In this document: piece by piece, positions 24,531-32,461 of the stretch
Position numbering within the stretch: position 1 is the first letter of the stretch
How the letters are laid out: every line of letters starts with the position of its first letter
Assembly: GCF_000686845.1 (NCBI RefSeq)
Contig: NZ_KK366026.1
Coordinates: forward strand, 17,357-81,356
Direction: 5' to 3'
DNA: 64,000 nucleotides
From: Paenibacillus sp. UNC451MF
GTDB lineage: Bacteria; Bacillota; Bacilli; Paenibacillales; NBRC-103111
Notes under the pieces: model-generated
Told to the model about the DNA's origin: nothing
The model's input: only the letters and a program-made list of their open reading frames with translations
Databases searched by the model: none
Position numbers and translations under genes: made by a program

Positions 24531-25904
24531 ATGAAGAGCTTTATGAAAAAAAGCCTGATCCCGCTTTGCATGGCATCGGTCATGGCCTTATCCGCTTGCG
24601 GCAGTAACGCAGCTCAACAAGGCTCCGAAGGCGGCAGTGCTTCTCAGCCAGCAGCACCTGCCAAGAGCCAGGAGCCGGTTAAGGTTGTATGGTGGCACTC
24701 CATGAGCGGAGAGCTTGGCAAAGCGGTGGATAAGCTCGTATCCGACTTCAACGCATCCCAGAAAAACGTCGTGGTAGAAGCGGTATTCCAAGGAACCTAC
24801 GATGAAAGCTTGAATAAAATGAAGGCTTCAATGGATTCCAAGAGCGGTCCTGCACTTATCCAAGTTTTTGAAGTGGGCAGCCGCTTCATGATTGACTCCA
24901 AAGCCATCACCCCTATGCAAAAATTCATCGATCAAGATAAATATGATCTGTCCCAGCTTGAAGAGAACATCCTCAACTACTACCGAATCGACGGCAAGCT
25001 GAACTCCATGCCATTCAATACGTCCAATCCGGTTCTTTATTACAATAAGGACATGTTCAAAGCCGCAGGCCTTGATCCTGAGAAGCCGCCTGTAACCTAC
25101 GAAGACATATCCAAGGCAGCTAAAGCGATGACCAAGGATGGAAAAACAGGAGCTTCCTTCGCAATCTACGGTTGGTTGATGGAGCAGTTTTTTGCCAATC
25201 AAGGTGCAGAGCTGCTGAATAACGGTAACGGCCGCAAAGCGGTGGCAACCGAATCTATGGTCAACAGCGACGCAGGTGTTAAAACATTGACCTGGTGGAA
25301 GCAACTGGTTGACGATAAGGTCGCCTTGAATCTCGGACGCAAAACCGATGATACGAAAAAAGCGTTCCTCGCCGGCCAAATCGGTATGACACTGGACTCC
25401 ACTGGTTCACTTCGCGGTATTGTGGACGGAGCTCAAGGCAAATTCGAAGTCGGTACGGCGTTCCTGCCTAAGCCTGCTGACGCTAAAGACGGCGGCGTGA
25501 TCGTTGGCGGCGCAAGCTTGTACATCCTGAACAACCGCAGCGAAGCTGAGCAAAAGGGCGCTTGGGAGTTCATCAAGTTTCTAGCAGAACCGAAGCAGCA
25601 AGCTTACTGGCATGTTAACACCGGCTACTTCCCTATAACGAAGAAAGCTTATGATGAACAAACCGTCAAAGACAACTTAAGCAAATATCCTCAATTGAAA
25701 ACAGCGGTTGAACAGCTTCACGCTACCAAAGCAAATACCGCTACTCAAGGCGCAGTCATGGGCGTATTCCCTGAAGCACGCCAATTGACCGAAACGGCAA
25801 TTGAGGAAGTATTGAACGGCAAGAAGCAGCCGAAGGAAGCGCTCGACGCCGCAGCGAAAGAAATCAGCAGTAAGCTCGCCGCTTACAACAAAACCGTGAA
25901 GTAG
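24531..25904 (+). CDS. ugpB: Glycerol-3-phosphate-binding lipoprotein UgpB-like
   Basis: The 457-residue solute-binding protein has lipobox LSAC (C23). Its sequence shares many features with E. coli UgpB as I remember it: WWHSMSGELGKAVD, LIQVFEVGSRFMIDSKAI, PFNTSNPVLYYNKDMFKAAGLDPE, VGGASLYIL and HVNTGYFPITKKAYD. This points to glycerol-3-phosphate or glycerophosphodiester binding. The ATG at 24531 follows GGGAGAGAAG. It lies 169 bases after ugpE. Confidence 0.85.
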   Translation: MKSFMKKSLIPLCMASVMALSACGSNAAQQGSEGGSASQPAAPAKSQEPVKVVWWHSMSGELGKAVDKLVSDFNASQKNVVVEAVFQGTYDESLNKMKASMDSKSGPALIQVFEVGSRFMIDSKAITPMQKFIDQDKYDLSQLEENILNYYRIDGKLNSMPFNTSNPVLYYNKDMFKAAGLDPEKPPVTYEDISKAAKAMTKDGKTGASFAIYGWLMEQFFANQGAELLNNGNGRKAVATESMVNSDAGVKTLTWWKQLVDDKVALNLGRKTDDTKKAFLAGQIGMTLDSTGSLRGIVDGAQGKFEVGTAFLPKPADAKDGGVIVGGASLYILNNRSEAEQKGAWEFIKFLAEPKQQAYWHVNTGYFPITKKAYDEQTVKDNLSKYPQLKTAVEQLHATKANTATQGAVMGVFPEARQLTETAIEEVLNGKKQPKEALDAAAKEISSKLAAYNKTVK

Positions 25905-25926
25905 TACAGCCACAGCCACTTACAAT

Positions 25927-25980
25927 AAAGAGTGACAGACCCTTACGAGAAACAAGTACAGGGGCTGCGCTCTTTTTTCC
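25927..25980 (+). terminator. Rho-independent terminator after ugpB
   Basis: AAAGAGTG pairs with CGCTCTTT (one G-U), continued by CAG/CTG and CCC/GGG, followed by a T-rich run. Confidence 0.75.
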
Positions 25981-26117
25981 TTTTTAGTATGAATAAACTC
26001 ATTGGTAAAAAGTACCTGCAAATAGGTTTGTTTGCGCTTATAATGATGAAATAAAGATAATTACGTATACATTTTGAACTGCAACCCCAATACATAGCAA
26101 AGGAATGATGAAGAGGC

Positions 26118-27329
26118 ATGGCAGTTTCATTCATAGCGTATGGCATCCTATTCTGGCTAGGATTATATATAAGCAACCGGGATACGCGAAATGTCCGTTT
26201 GCTGCTCTGCGGAATCAGTTTAATTCTTAGCGCTTTAGGCATCGGAGCTTCCTTAGTGCTTTCCATCACAGAGTCTTCGATAACCTTGCTGATTGGACTA
26301 ATACCTGCTTTATTCCTATGCTTGTCATTTGCCGCATGGTTGATCACAGTGATTTGGGGCTATTTCTCTAATCAAGATGAGGTGCAGCAACCTTCCTATA
26401 AATGGAATAAACTTTCAGGAATCGGTCGTATCACTTCAGTATTGCCACTGCTCTTTGTAGTCGTTAACGTCGTAGCAGACTCGCTTCATTGGTGGAACTA
26501 TGCTCACACGTGGGTGATTGCATCATTCGGAGCTACCTTGGCCTTGTTCGGTATCCATCGTTTAATTAAGGAAGTGGAGGCCCAGGGGGAAGCCTGGCTC
26601 CCCGACTTTCTCCGTTCCTTTGATTATTCCGTTATCTTTACTGCATTGTTCTCCGGACAAGTAGCTGTCGTCATCCTTCTTGGAACAGGCTGGAGCATAG
26701 TGACCGTAATGCTCTTGCTGCTGAGTATAGTCGTATCGATTGCTTTCCAGGTCTATGTGTACCCGGTACGGGCATTATTGGACCGTATAGCATTCGCCAC
26801 ATTCCCGAAGCTACGCGAAGACAGAGCGCGGTTGAGATTGGTTGAAGATGTACAAGTGCGTGTGGATGATCAGGCTGAACCGGAAGAAATGGACGAAGAA
26901 GAGCTATATAGACATACCCGCCGTGCCCTAAGCCAATTTGGGGATCTTCAGCGAATCGCTGCCAGCCCGCTCACGCAGCTGAAGCTGATCGACCGAAGAT
27001 TGCAGCAGCGCGGGGCCGAGGATGAGGTTGTCGAACGAGCGATCGAGTTGAAGGCCGTTCTCCTTGAAAGCGTTGGGCAGTTAAAGCCGAGACAAGATGA
27101 ATCGTTCGGTACAGCTGATGAATGGAGGCACTATAATGCGCTCTATTTCCCTTATATTATTGGCATCAAGCCCTACAGTCTCCGCTACTCGCCTGACAAA
27201 TTAGATCCATCATCCTTGGAAGCCTTCGAATGGTTTAGAACCTATATACCGGAACGCACCTATTATAATTGGCAAAATGCAGGCGCCAAATTAGTCGCAC
27301 TTATGCTCAAGGAAAAAAACGCAAGCTAA
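26118..27329 (+). CDS. Seven-TM membrane protein of unknown function
   Basis: The 403-residue product has about seven hydrophobic helices in the first 215 residues, then a charged cytoplasmic C-terminal region (about 215-403) with an acidic patch (DDQAEPEEMDEEELY) and an amphipathic helical part. I do not recognise the family; a 7TM sensor-like arrangement without a recognisable kinase or cyclase domain is all that can be said. A TATAAT lies at 26039-26044 but the ribosome binding site is weak, so the start is uncertain. A terminator follows, so it is monocistronic. Confidence 0.7.
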   Translation: MAVSFIAYGILFWLGLYISNRDTRNVRLLLCGISLILSALGIGASLVLSITESSITLLIGLIPALFLCLSFAAWLITVIWGYFSNQDEVQQPSYKWNKLSGIGRITSVLPLLFVVVNVVADSLHWWNYAHTWVIASFGATLALFGIHRLIKEVEAQGEAWLPDFLRSFDYSVIFTALFSGQVAVVILLGTGWSIVTVMLLLLSIVVSIAFQVYVYPVRALLDRIAFATFPKLREDRARLRLVEDVQVRVDDQAEPEEMDEEELYRHTRRALSQFGDLQRIAASPLTQLKLIDRRLQQRGAEDEVVERAIELKAVLLESVGQLKPRQDESFGTADEWRHYNALYFPYIIGIKPYSLRYSPDKLDPSSLEAFEWFRTYIPERTYYNWQNAGAKLVALMLKEKNAS

Positions 27330-27338
27330 ACAATGGAT

Positions 27339-27382
27339 ACGATCGTTTTCCCAGAAATAAGGGAAATCGGTCGTTTATTTTT
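27339..27382 (+). terminator. Probable terminator after the 7-TM gene
   Basis: ACGATCGTTTTCCC and GGGAAATCGGTCGT form a 14-bp stem with one G-U and one mismatch, followed by TTATTTTT. Confidence 0.7.
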
Positions 27383-27493
27383 AAAAAATGACTGTTTGGC
27401 AGTGAATTGCAGTGAAATGTATGGTTATGGCAGTTCTTTTCAAGCTAGGATAGGGCTGTGAGAACCACCAATACCCTTTAGGAGGAATGTTCA

Positions 27494-27964
27494 ATGTCAC
27501 AAGCAATCATTAAAAATGGTGTAACGGTTCGTCAATTGGTTCTGGGCTCCGTCGAGGCGATTCCAGAGGAATGGTACGATAAACAGCCCCATGGATTTAA
27601 CCATACGATTAGATGGAACATTGGGCATATGCTAACCATGATGAATTGGTTTCTTGCGAATCAAGCGGCATTCGAATATAAGCTCCCTGAGCAGTACCTT
27701 TCCTTATTTATAAGCGGGACGAAACCGGATGACTGGTCTGACACGCCGCCGACGAAGGAAGAATTGCTGTGCCACCTATCCGGACAATGCGAAGCACTGG
27801 CAAAGATACCTGTGGAATTGCTAGAACAGCAGCTGGAACATCCTTTCGAAATGGGGCCCTTAAGTTTTATGAGCATAGCGGAATTACTTAATTTTGCCGT
27901 GGCTCATGAAGCCGTGCATCTCGGAATGATCTCCGGCTTGGTCAAAGTCATCAAGGTGAGCTAG
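27494..27964 (+). CDS. DinB family protein
   Basis: The 156-residue four-helix protein has the DinB/YfiT metal ligands, first His in WNIGHM and two in HEAVHLGMI. DinB-like proteins include bacillithiol or mycothiol transferases and other metal-dependent enzymes; the substrate here is unknown. A perfect AGGAGGA precedes the ATG. A second, divergent DinB protein is encoded at 58154. Confidence 0.82.
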   Translation: MSQAIIKNGVTVRQLVLGSVEAIPEEWYDKQPHGFNHTIRWNIGHMLTMMNWFLANQAAFEYKLPEQYLSLFISGTKPDDWSDTPPTKEELLCHLSGQCEALAKIPVELLEQQLEHPFEMGPLSFMSIAELLNFAVAHEAVHLGMISGLVKVIKVS

Positions 27965-28003
27965 TTTAGCTGCCATCCCTGTGAGCTAATCTTTTCAAAA
28001 GGA

Positions 28004-28034
28004 TGCATTCTTTCCCAACTATCCGTCCATACTA
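28004..28034 (+). promoter_or_regulatory. Near-consensus sigma-G (forespore) promoter
   Basis: A -35 TGCATT (28004-28009) and a perfect -10 CATACTA (28028-28034) are separated by 18 bases. This fits the sigma-G consensus TGMATA-N17/18-CATACTA with one mismatch. It lies about 40 bases upstream of the small acidic protein. Confidence 0.65.
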
Positions 28035-28072
28035 ACTGAGGTTTTCAATTTTAAGGTAGGAGGTACACAGGA

Positions 28073-28255
28073 ATGCCCACTAGTAGAGGACATCAAGGCG
28101 CTCACGGGATTGGACAGGTGGAGGAACAGTTGAACGAACAAGCTCAAGCCGCTGCCGAGATTCAAGGCGAAAGCGAGCTGGATCAAGCTGTTTCAGCACA
28201 AGCTAACCAGCAAGAAACCGAGCTTGACGAAATCATCCCGTCGGAGCAAGACTAA
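28073..28255 (+). CDS. Small acidic Gln/Glu-rich protein, probably forespore-expressed
   Basis: The 60-residue product is Glu/Gln/Ala-rich, has no Lys, Cys or Trp and only one Arg, and no signal peptide. TAGGAGGT precedes the ATG and a 20-bp terminator follows, so it is a real transcription unit. The sigma-G-type promoter suggests synthesis in the forespore. It does not show the alpha/beta-SASP motifs or the repeats of gamma-SASP; a SASP-like storage or spore core role is a guess. It converges with the germinant-receptor operon. Confidence 0.7.
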   Translation: MPTSRGHQGAHGIGQVEEQLNEQAQAAAEIQGESELDQAVSAQANQQETELDEIIPSEQD

Positions 28256-28261
28256 TATAAG

Positions 28262-28309
28262 TACAGCAAAAAACAGATACCCATAGAGCGGTATCTGTTT
28301 TTTGCTGTA
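28262..28309. terminator. Bidirectional terminator with a 20-bp perfect stem
   Basis: Positions 28262-28281 and 28290-28309 are perfect reverse complements around an 8-base loop. Both flanks contain A6/T6 tracts, so it can stop transcription of the small acidic gene and of the ger operon. Confidence 0.9.
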
Positions 28310-28311
28310 TT

Positions 28312-28452
28312 TTATGGCCTTTTCCAGGGCGGGTCCCCATACTTATGAATCAAATCCGAGACCGTATAGAAGCAAATCGGAATCACGACCGTAAAAATAG
28401 TACAAACAATAACCATTCCGGAAGGTAGTCGCCTTACAATCATTTCCCACAT
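28312..28452 (-). CDS. 46-residue membrane microprotein at the end of the ger operon
   Basis: This short frame starts with ATG at 28452, three bases after the gerC stop, and is preceded by AAAGGAG nine bases upstream inside the gerC 3' end. The stop TAA is at 28312-28314, against the operon terminator. The product begins MWEMIVRRLPSG, has one hydrophobic helix (residues 13-29) and ends with the charged segment HKYGDPPWKRP. Some Bacillus ger operons encode small membrane D subunits that modulate germination (known examples mostly have two helices). By position and type this is a candidate analogue. Confidence 0.65.
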   Translation of the reverse strand: MWEMIVRRLPSGMVIVCTIFTVVIPICFYTVSDLIHKYGDPPWKRP

Positions 28453-28454
28453 AT

Positions 28455-29681
28455 TTATCGGCTCCTTTCCGACTTCAATATACTGCCACTCCTTTGGACC
28501 TCAGTATCAACTGTAACCTCAATTTTAGCTTTAGAGAACAGCTTCTTCCCTTCCTCCCAATCATCTTTAATTTTCTTCCATGTTGGGTAATGCTCCTGAT
28601 ATAAGAAAAGCTCTAAATCAAAGACATCTCGGACATATTCCTTCTGTAGCTTGTGAATGACATGATCCGTTATTCGTTTAACCTCTTTTGATATCCCTTC
28701 CTCCAGCTTCGTTATGGTTTCTTCCTTCGTCAGATCCAGCTGCTCCAAGCTCTGATCAATAGTTCCTTTTGTCTTAATGTGAATATGGAATACTAAGCGC
28801 TCCGGATTACTGACATCTACCCGTGTGCTTCTTTTCTCCCAATTAATTTCATAACCGATTAACTGTTGATCTACCTCGGCATTCACAACCCCGCCCTTAA
28901 TATTTTCTTTGATGAAATTGATACCTGCTGTATCTTTGCCTCCGATAATACCAATCAGATTGTTGGTTTGGCCATCAAATAAGGCGCTTCCTACTATCGA
29001 TATATCCTGCATATCCTTCGTCGCTGATATGACTTGAATCAAATAACTTTCACGCTTCAGCAATTTCTCATGAACCTCACCCAGCCTGGATTCGGCCAGC
29101 ATCCGCGAGCTTTTCCTTGTGTTTTCCGCTGCCGATGAGATGAATTTGACAGGTAGTTTCTCATTAGGCGGATTCACTTCCAACACTTGCTTCGCATCTC
29201 CTTTCACTACCAAGACTTTGAGAGATCTTCTCATTTCACTATCCCTCAAAAAATAATCGATCACATCTGCGAAAGCCCCTTGCTTTCTGGCAACCTCCTC
29301 CGAAATGAGGACAACTTGAAGATGCTCGAAAAAAGGAGCACGGCTCGTTTTGGTCGATAATTTCGCTGCTATCGAGGTTAATGTATCTCCTTCAAGCGTC
29401 ATGTTGAAAAACGCTTTTGACCCGCCGCCAGCTACACCGCTAGTGCTCCCGCCTTGCTTCAAGCCTGAGGGAATAACCAATTGATAAGTGACGACAAATT
29501 TCCCCCTTTTCTTCTTATTGTTAGAATCCCCTTCACTGCCTTTCTCAGGGACCTCCTTTATCGCATCGATAGCAAGACCGATAACAAATCCTCTCTCGTC
29601 AATTTCTATGCGATCCCAACACCCCGTTGTGAGAAAAGAAATAATAATGATAACGACCATTGCACCTATTCTGTTAGCCAT
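28455..29681 (-). CDS. gerAC: Spore germination receptor C subunit (GerAC family lipoprotein)
   Basis: The 408-residue Ger(x)C protein has lipobox LTTGC (C21) directly followed by the family signature WDRIEIDERGFVIGLAID. C subunits sit on the outer face of the spore inner membrane and bind the A and B subunits. I prefer the ATG at 29681, giving an 8-bp ATGGCTAA overlap with the gerB stop; a GTG at 29696 is the alternative. It is the third gene of the operon. Confidence 0.93.
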   Translation of the reverse strand: MANRIGAMVVIIIISFLTTGCWDRIEIDERGFVIGLAIDAIKEVPEKGSEGDSNNKKKRGKFVVTYQLVIPSGLKQGGSTSGVAGGGSKAFFNMTLEGDTLTSIAAKLSTKTSRAPFFEHLQVVLISEEVARKQGAFADVIDYFLRDSEMRRSLKVLVVKGDAKQVLEVNPPNEKLPVKFISSAAENTRKSSRMLAESRLGEVHEKLLKRESYLIQVISATKDMQDISIVGSALFDGQTNNLIGIIGGKDTAGINFIKENIKGGVVNAEVDQQLIGYEINWEKRSTRVDVSNPERLVFHIHIKTKGTIDQSLEQLDLTKEETITKLEEGISKEVKRITDHVIHKLQKEYVRDVFDLELFLYQEHYPTWKKIKDDWEEGKKLFSKAKIEVTVDTEVQRSGSILKSERSR

Positions 29682-30780
29682 TTTCTGTAACCCCACGGAC
29701 TTTCGCTACAATTAGAAGCATAGTAGGCACAACAGCCGCAAACAAAACTCCCGAGTAGCTTATTATATTGCCGAGCATGGCAAACTCCACTTGATCCTTA
29801 GGAAACATGCCGAGCAAATAAACCAATGGACTAAGAATCAAAATACATGTTCGTTTGGACATTTTTTTAAACACCGAGGTTAAACAAATGCGTGAAACGT
29901 CCATAGCCATGCTTGTCGTATTAAAGATGGTCATCATCCAAATGACAAAGAAAACGGATTCGAATCTTTCGAAAAATTCACCGGGAATTTCTATTTCTTT
30001 AGCTATTTCAATAGCAGGAAACATAATATTCACTGTCCCGGCGTGCGAGAAAATACCTATCCCGAAGATGAAAATAATCAGGTAAAAAATAACGGGAATA
30101 GCAATCCCGTATACCATAGCTTTTGTCGTTTCTTTCGGACGTCTCATTAAACTGATATAGAACAGCACGATCTCGAAGCCTAGCATCGAGTACATCGCTT
30201 GTTCCGATCCTTTCAATATTCCTAACGGCGGTGTTATAAAGAAGGGTTTTAAGTTACTGAATTCAAAAATTCCAATGCTGAGAGCCAGCATTAATAACGC
30301 AATCGAAAGAACGAGTGGCAAGAACATGACATTCAACCGAATCAATCCTACACTAGAACCCGAAACCGCATAGATGATAACAAGAAGGAAGGACAGCGCA
30401 ACAAACTCAATAGGCGTTCGATCAAATAAGTACTGTTTGGAAATACTGGCAATCGCCCTCATTTCATAAGCGCAGAACAGAAAAAAATAGATGCTTTGCA
30501 GAAAGGTCAGAACATAAGCCACTGGCTTAGAAGCAATGATGCTGGTATATTCGAAAAACGATTTTTGATTGAAGCGGCTACCCAGCTTAGATACGATAAT
30601 GCCAAAAAGCAAGGTCACCGCTCCGGCTAAAAGGATGGAAATCCATCCGTCCGAGGAACTCGTTTCATGAGCCACAAGTCTCGGCAGGGTCAACACTCCT
30701 ACTCCGATCAACATGGAGGCTACCGTCATGATCATTTCTTTTTGTCCGATTTCATCATCTGCATATTTGAAAACACTCAT
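29674..30780 (-). CDS. gerAB: Spore germination receptor B subunit (GerAB family permease)
   Basis: This 368-residue amino-acid-permease-like protein has about ten transmembrane helices, starting MIMTVASMLIGVGVLTLPR, as in the GerAB/YndE family. B subunits contain the germinant-binding pocket, usually for an amino acid or sugar. It lies 24 bases after the A subunit gene. The ligand cannot be read from sequence. Confidence 0.93.
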   Translation of the reverse strand: MSVFKYADDEIGQKEMIMTVASMLIGVGVLTLPRLVAHETSSSDGWISILLAGAVTLLFGIIVSKLGSRFNQKSFFEYTSIIASKPVAYVLTFLQSIYFFLFCAYEMRAIASISKQYLFDRTPIEFVALSFLLVIIYAVSGSSVGLIRLNVMFLPLVLSIALLMLALSIGIFEFSNLKPFFITPPLGILKGSEQAMYSMLGFEIVLFYISLMRRPKETTKAMVYGIAIPVIFYLIIFIFGIGIFSHAGTVNIMFPAIEIAKEIEIPGEFFERFESVFFVIWMMTIFNTTSMAMDVSRICLTSVFKKMSKRTCILILSPLVYLLGMFPKDQVEFAMLGNIISYSGVLFAAVVPTMLLIVAKVRGVTENG

Positions 30781-30804
30781 GAACGTTTCCCCTCTCCATT
30801 ACGA

Positions 30805-32298
30805 TTATGTGCGCTTCTTGTCCTGGGTCTCCAACATTTCAAGGCGATTGTCCAATTGCGTTACAGGCACACGCATCAACACCTGCTTCCAATCCTTAAT
30901 GAACATCGGTGCTACAGGTGTGGAATAAGGCAAACCGAAGCTTTTCAGGTTCACAATATGAATAGATATTATGATGTAGGCTAGAACAATCCCGTATATT
31001 CCAAATATACCTGCCGCAAGCATAACCGCAAAACGAATCATCCTCAGCGAGATGGCGAAGCTGTAAGTCGGCAGTGTAAAAGATGAAATCGCGGTTATCG
31101 CAACGACAATGACCATGATCGGACTAACGATACCGGCCGAAACAGCAGCTTCTCCGATGACAAGGCCACCGACAATTCCAATGGTTTGCCCAATCGGCTT
31201 GGGCAGACGTATCCCAGCTTCCCGCAGAAGCTCGAGCGTTCCCTCCATCATGAAAGCTTCGACGACAGCCGGGAACGGAACGCCTTCCCGTGCACCGGCA
31301 ATTGAAAAAGCCAGTTTCGATGGCAGCATTCCATGATGAAATTCGGTCAAGGCGATGTACAAGGCAGGCAAAAAAGTAGTCATAAAAGCCGCTGCAATCC
31401 GCAGAAAACGGATTAGACTGGATATCATCCAATTCTGATACAGATCCTCCGGCGAATGAAAGGAGGATACGAAACTAATTGGCATGATCAACTGGAAAGG
31501 CGTACCATCGACCAATACAGCCACTCTGCCCTGTAGTAATGCAGTGGATACTTTGTCCGGTCTTTCCGTATTTAAAATTTGAGGGAACGGAGACATGAAG
31601 TTGTCCATAATCCATTGCTCAATAAAGCCTGATCCATCCGTATCATCCCGTTTGATGGATACTAATCTTCTTTTGACCTCATCGACAAGCTTGGGATTTA
31701 CAATGCCTTCGATATAAGCAACAATAACTTCTTTGGGAATGCGCTCACCAATTTTATAGGTATCGAATCTTAAATTCGGATCGGGCAATCTTCGCCGAAT
31801 CAACGACGTCGTCGTACAAATATCTTCGGTAAAACCGTCTCTCGGGCCTCGAATAAGGGCTTCAGTCTGCGGCTCCTCTATTCCCCGGCTTTTCCATCCC
31901 TTCGTTCCGATGACCAAAGCCTTACTGCTGCCATGAATTAAAAGTACCGTGTCTCCAGAGAGAACGGCACTCAGAACCTCATTCATCATAAATACTTCAA
32001 CCATAGCATGCATTGGAAGCAATTCCGATCGCATAAAGGAGACGAACTCGTCCCCCTTAACAGGAATGATTTTGTTCGATTCTCCCAGGTCGATCAGCAT
32101 GCTTTTTAATATCTGCTCGCTAATTAAGTCTCTGTTGACTAATCCATCGATGCACACGATTGCACAGGAATGACTCCCGCCAACCTTAAATTCTTTAATA
32201 ATGAGGTCGCTGGGAAAGCCCAATATATTTTCGATATGATTTATATTGACGTTGAGATCTACAGACAGCTTGGTTGCGTTCTTCTCTGGATTCGTCAT
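30805..32298 (-). CDS. gerAA: Spore germination receptor A subunit (GerAA family)
   Basis: The 497-residue protein has the soluble N-terminal GerA domain, the conserved segment LIRRRLPDPNLRFDTYKIGERI, the PDKVSTALLQGRVAVLVDGTPF block and four to five C-terminal membrane helices (REGVPFPAVVEAFMMEGTLELLREAG). GerA subunits oligomerise to form the nutrient-gated channel. The ATG at 32298 has AAGGCGGTG upstream; the longer ATG at 32331 has none. It is the first gene of the operon. Confidence 0.93.
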   Translation of the reverse strand: MTNPEKNATKLSVDLNVNINHIENILGFPSDLIIKEFKVGGSHSCAIVCIDGLVNRDLISEQILKSMLIDLGESNKIIPVKGDEFVSFMRSELLPMHAMVEVFMMNEVLSAVLSGDTVLLIHGSSKALVIGTKGWKSRGIEEPQTEALIRGPRDGFTEDICTTTSLIRRRLPDPNLRFDTYKIGERIPKEVIVAYIEGIVNPKLVDEVKRRLVSIKRDDTDGSGFIEQWIMDNFMSPFPQILNTERPDKVSTALLQGRVAVLVDGTPFQLIMPISFVSSFHSPEDLYQNWMISSLIRFLRIAAAFMTTFLPALYIALTEFHHGMLPSKLAFSIAGAREGVPFPAVVEAFMMEGTLELLREAGIRLPKPIGQTIGIVGGLVIGEAAVSAGIVSPIMVIVVAITAISSFTLPTYSFAISLRMIRFAVMLAAGIFGIYGIVLAYIIISIHIVNLKSFGLPYSTPVAPMFIKDWKQVLMRVPVTQLDNRLEMLETQDKKRT

Positions 32299-32401
32299 GT
32301 TGCACACCGCCTTATCATGCTGAAATCCCATTAATTACTATTGCCTGAAATAGCAGCGGTTATCCAATAGATGGCTGAACTGCGGTTTCAGAGGTTGAAA
32401 T

Positions 32402-32448
32402 AAAACAGCCCGTCATACTGCATCTGCTGCAGCATGACGGGCTGTTTT
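32402..32448 (-). terminator. Rho-independent terminator after the chemoreceptor gene
   Basis: AAAACAGCCCGTCAT pairs perfectly with ATGACGGGCTGTTTT over 15 bp, and reads into TTTTATTTC on the minus strand. It insulates the ger operon from the upstream chemoreceptor. Confidence 0.9.
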
Positions 32449-32461
32449 CTCTTTTTACCAG

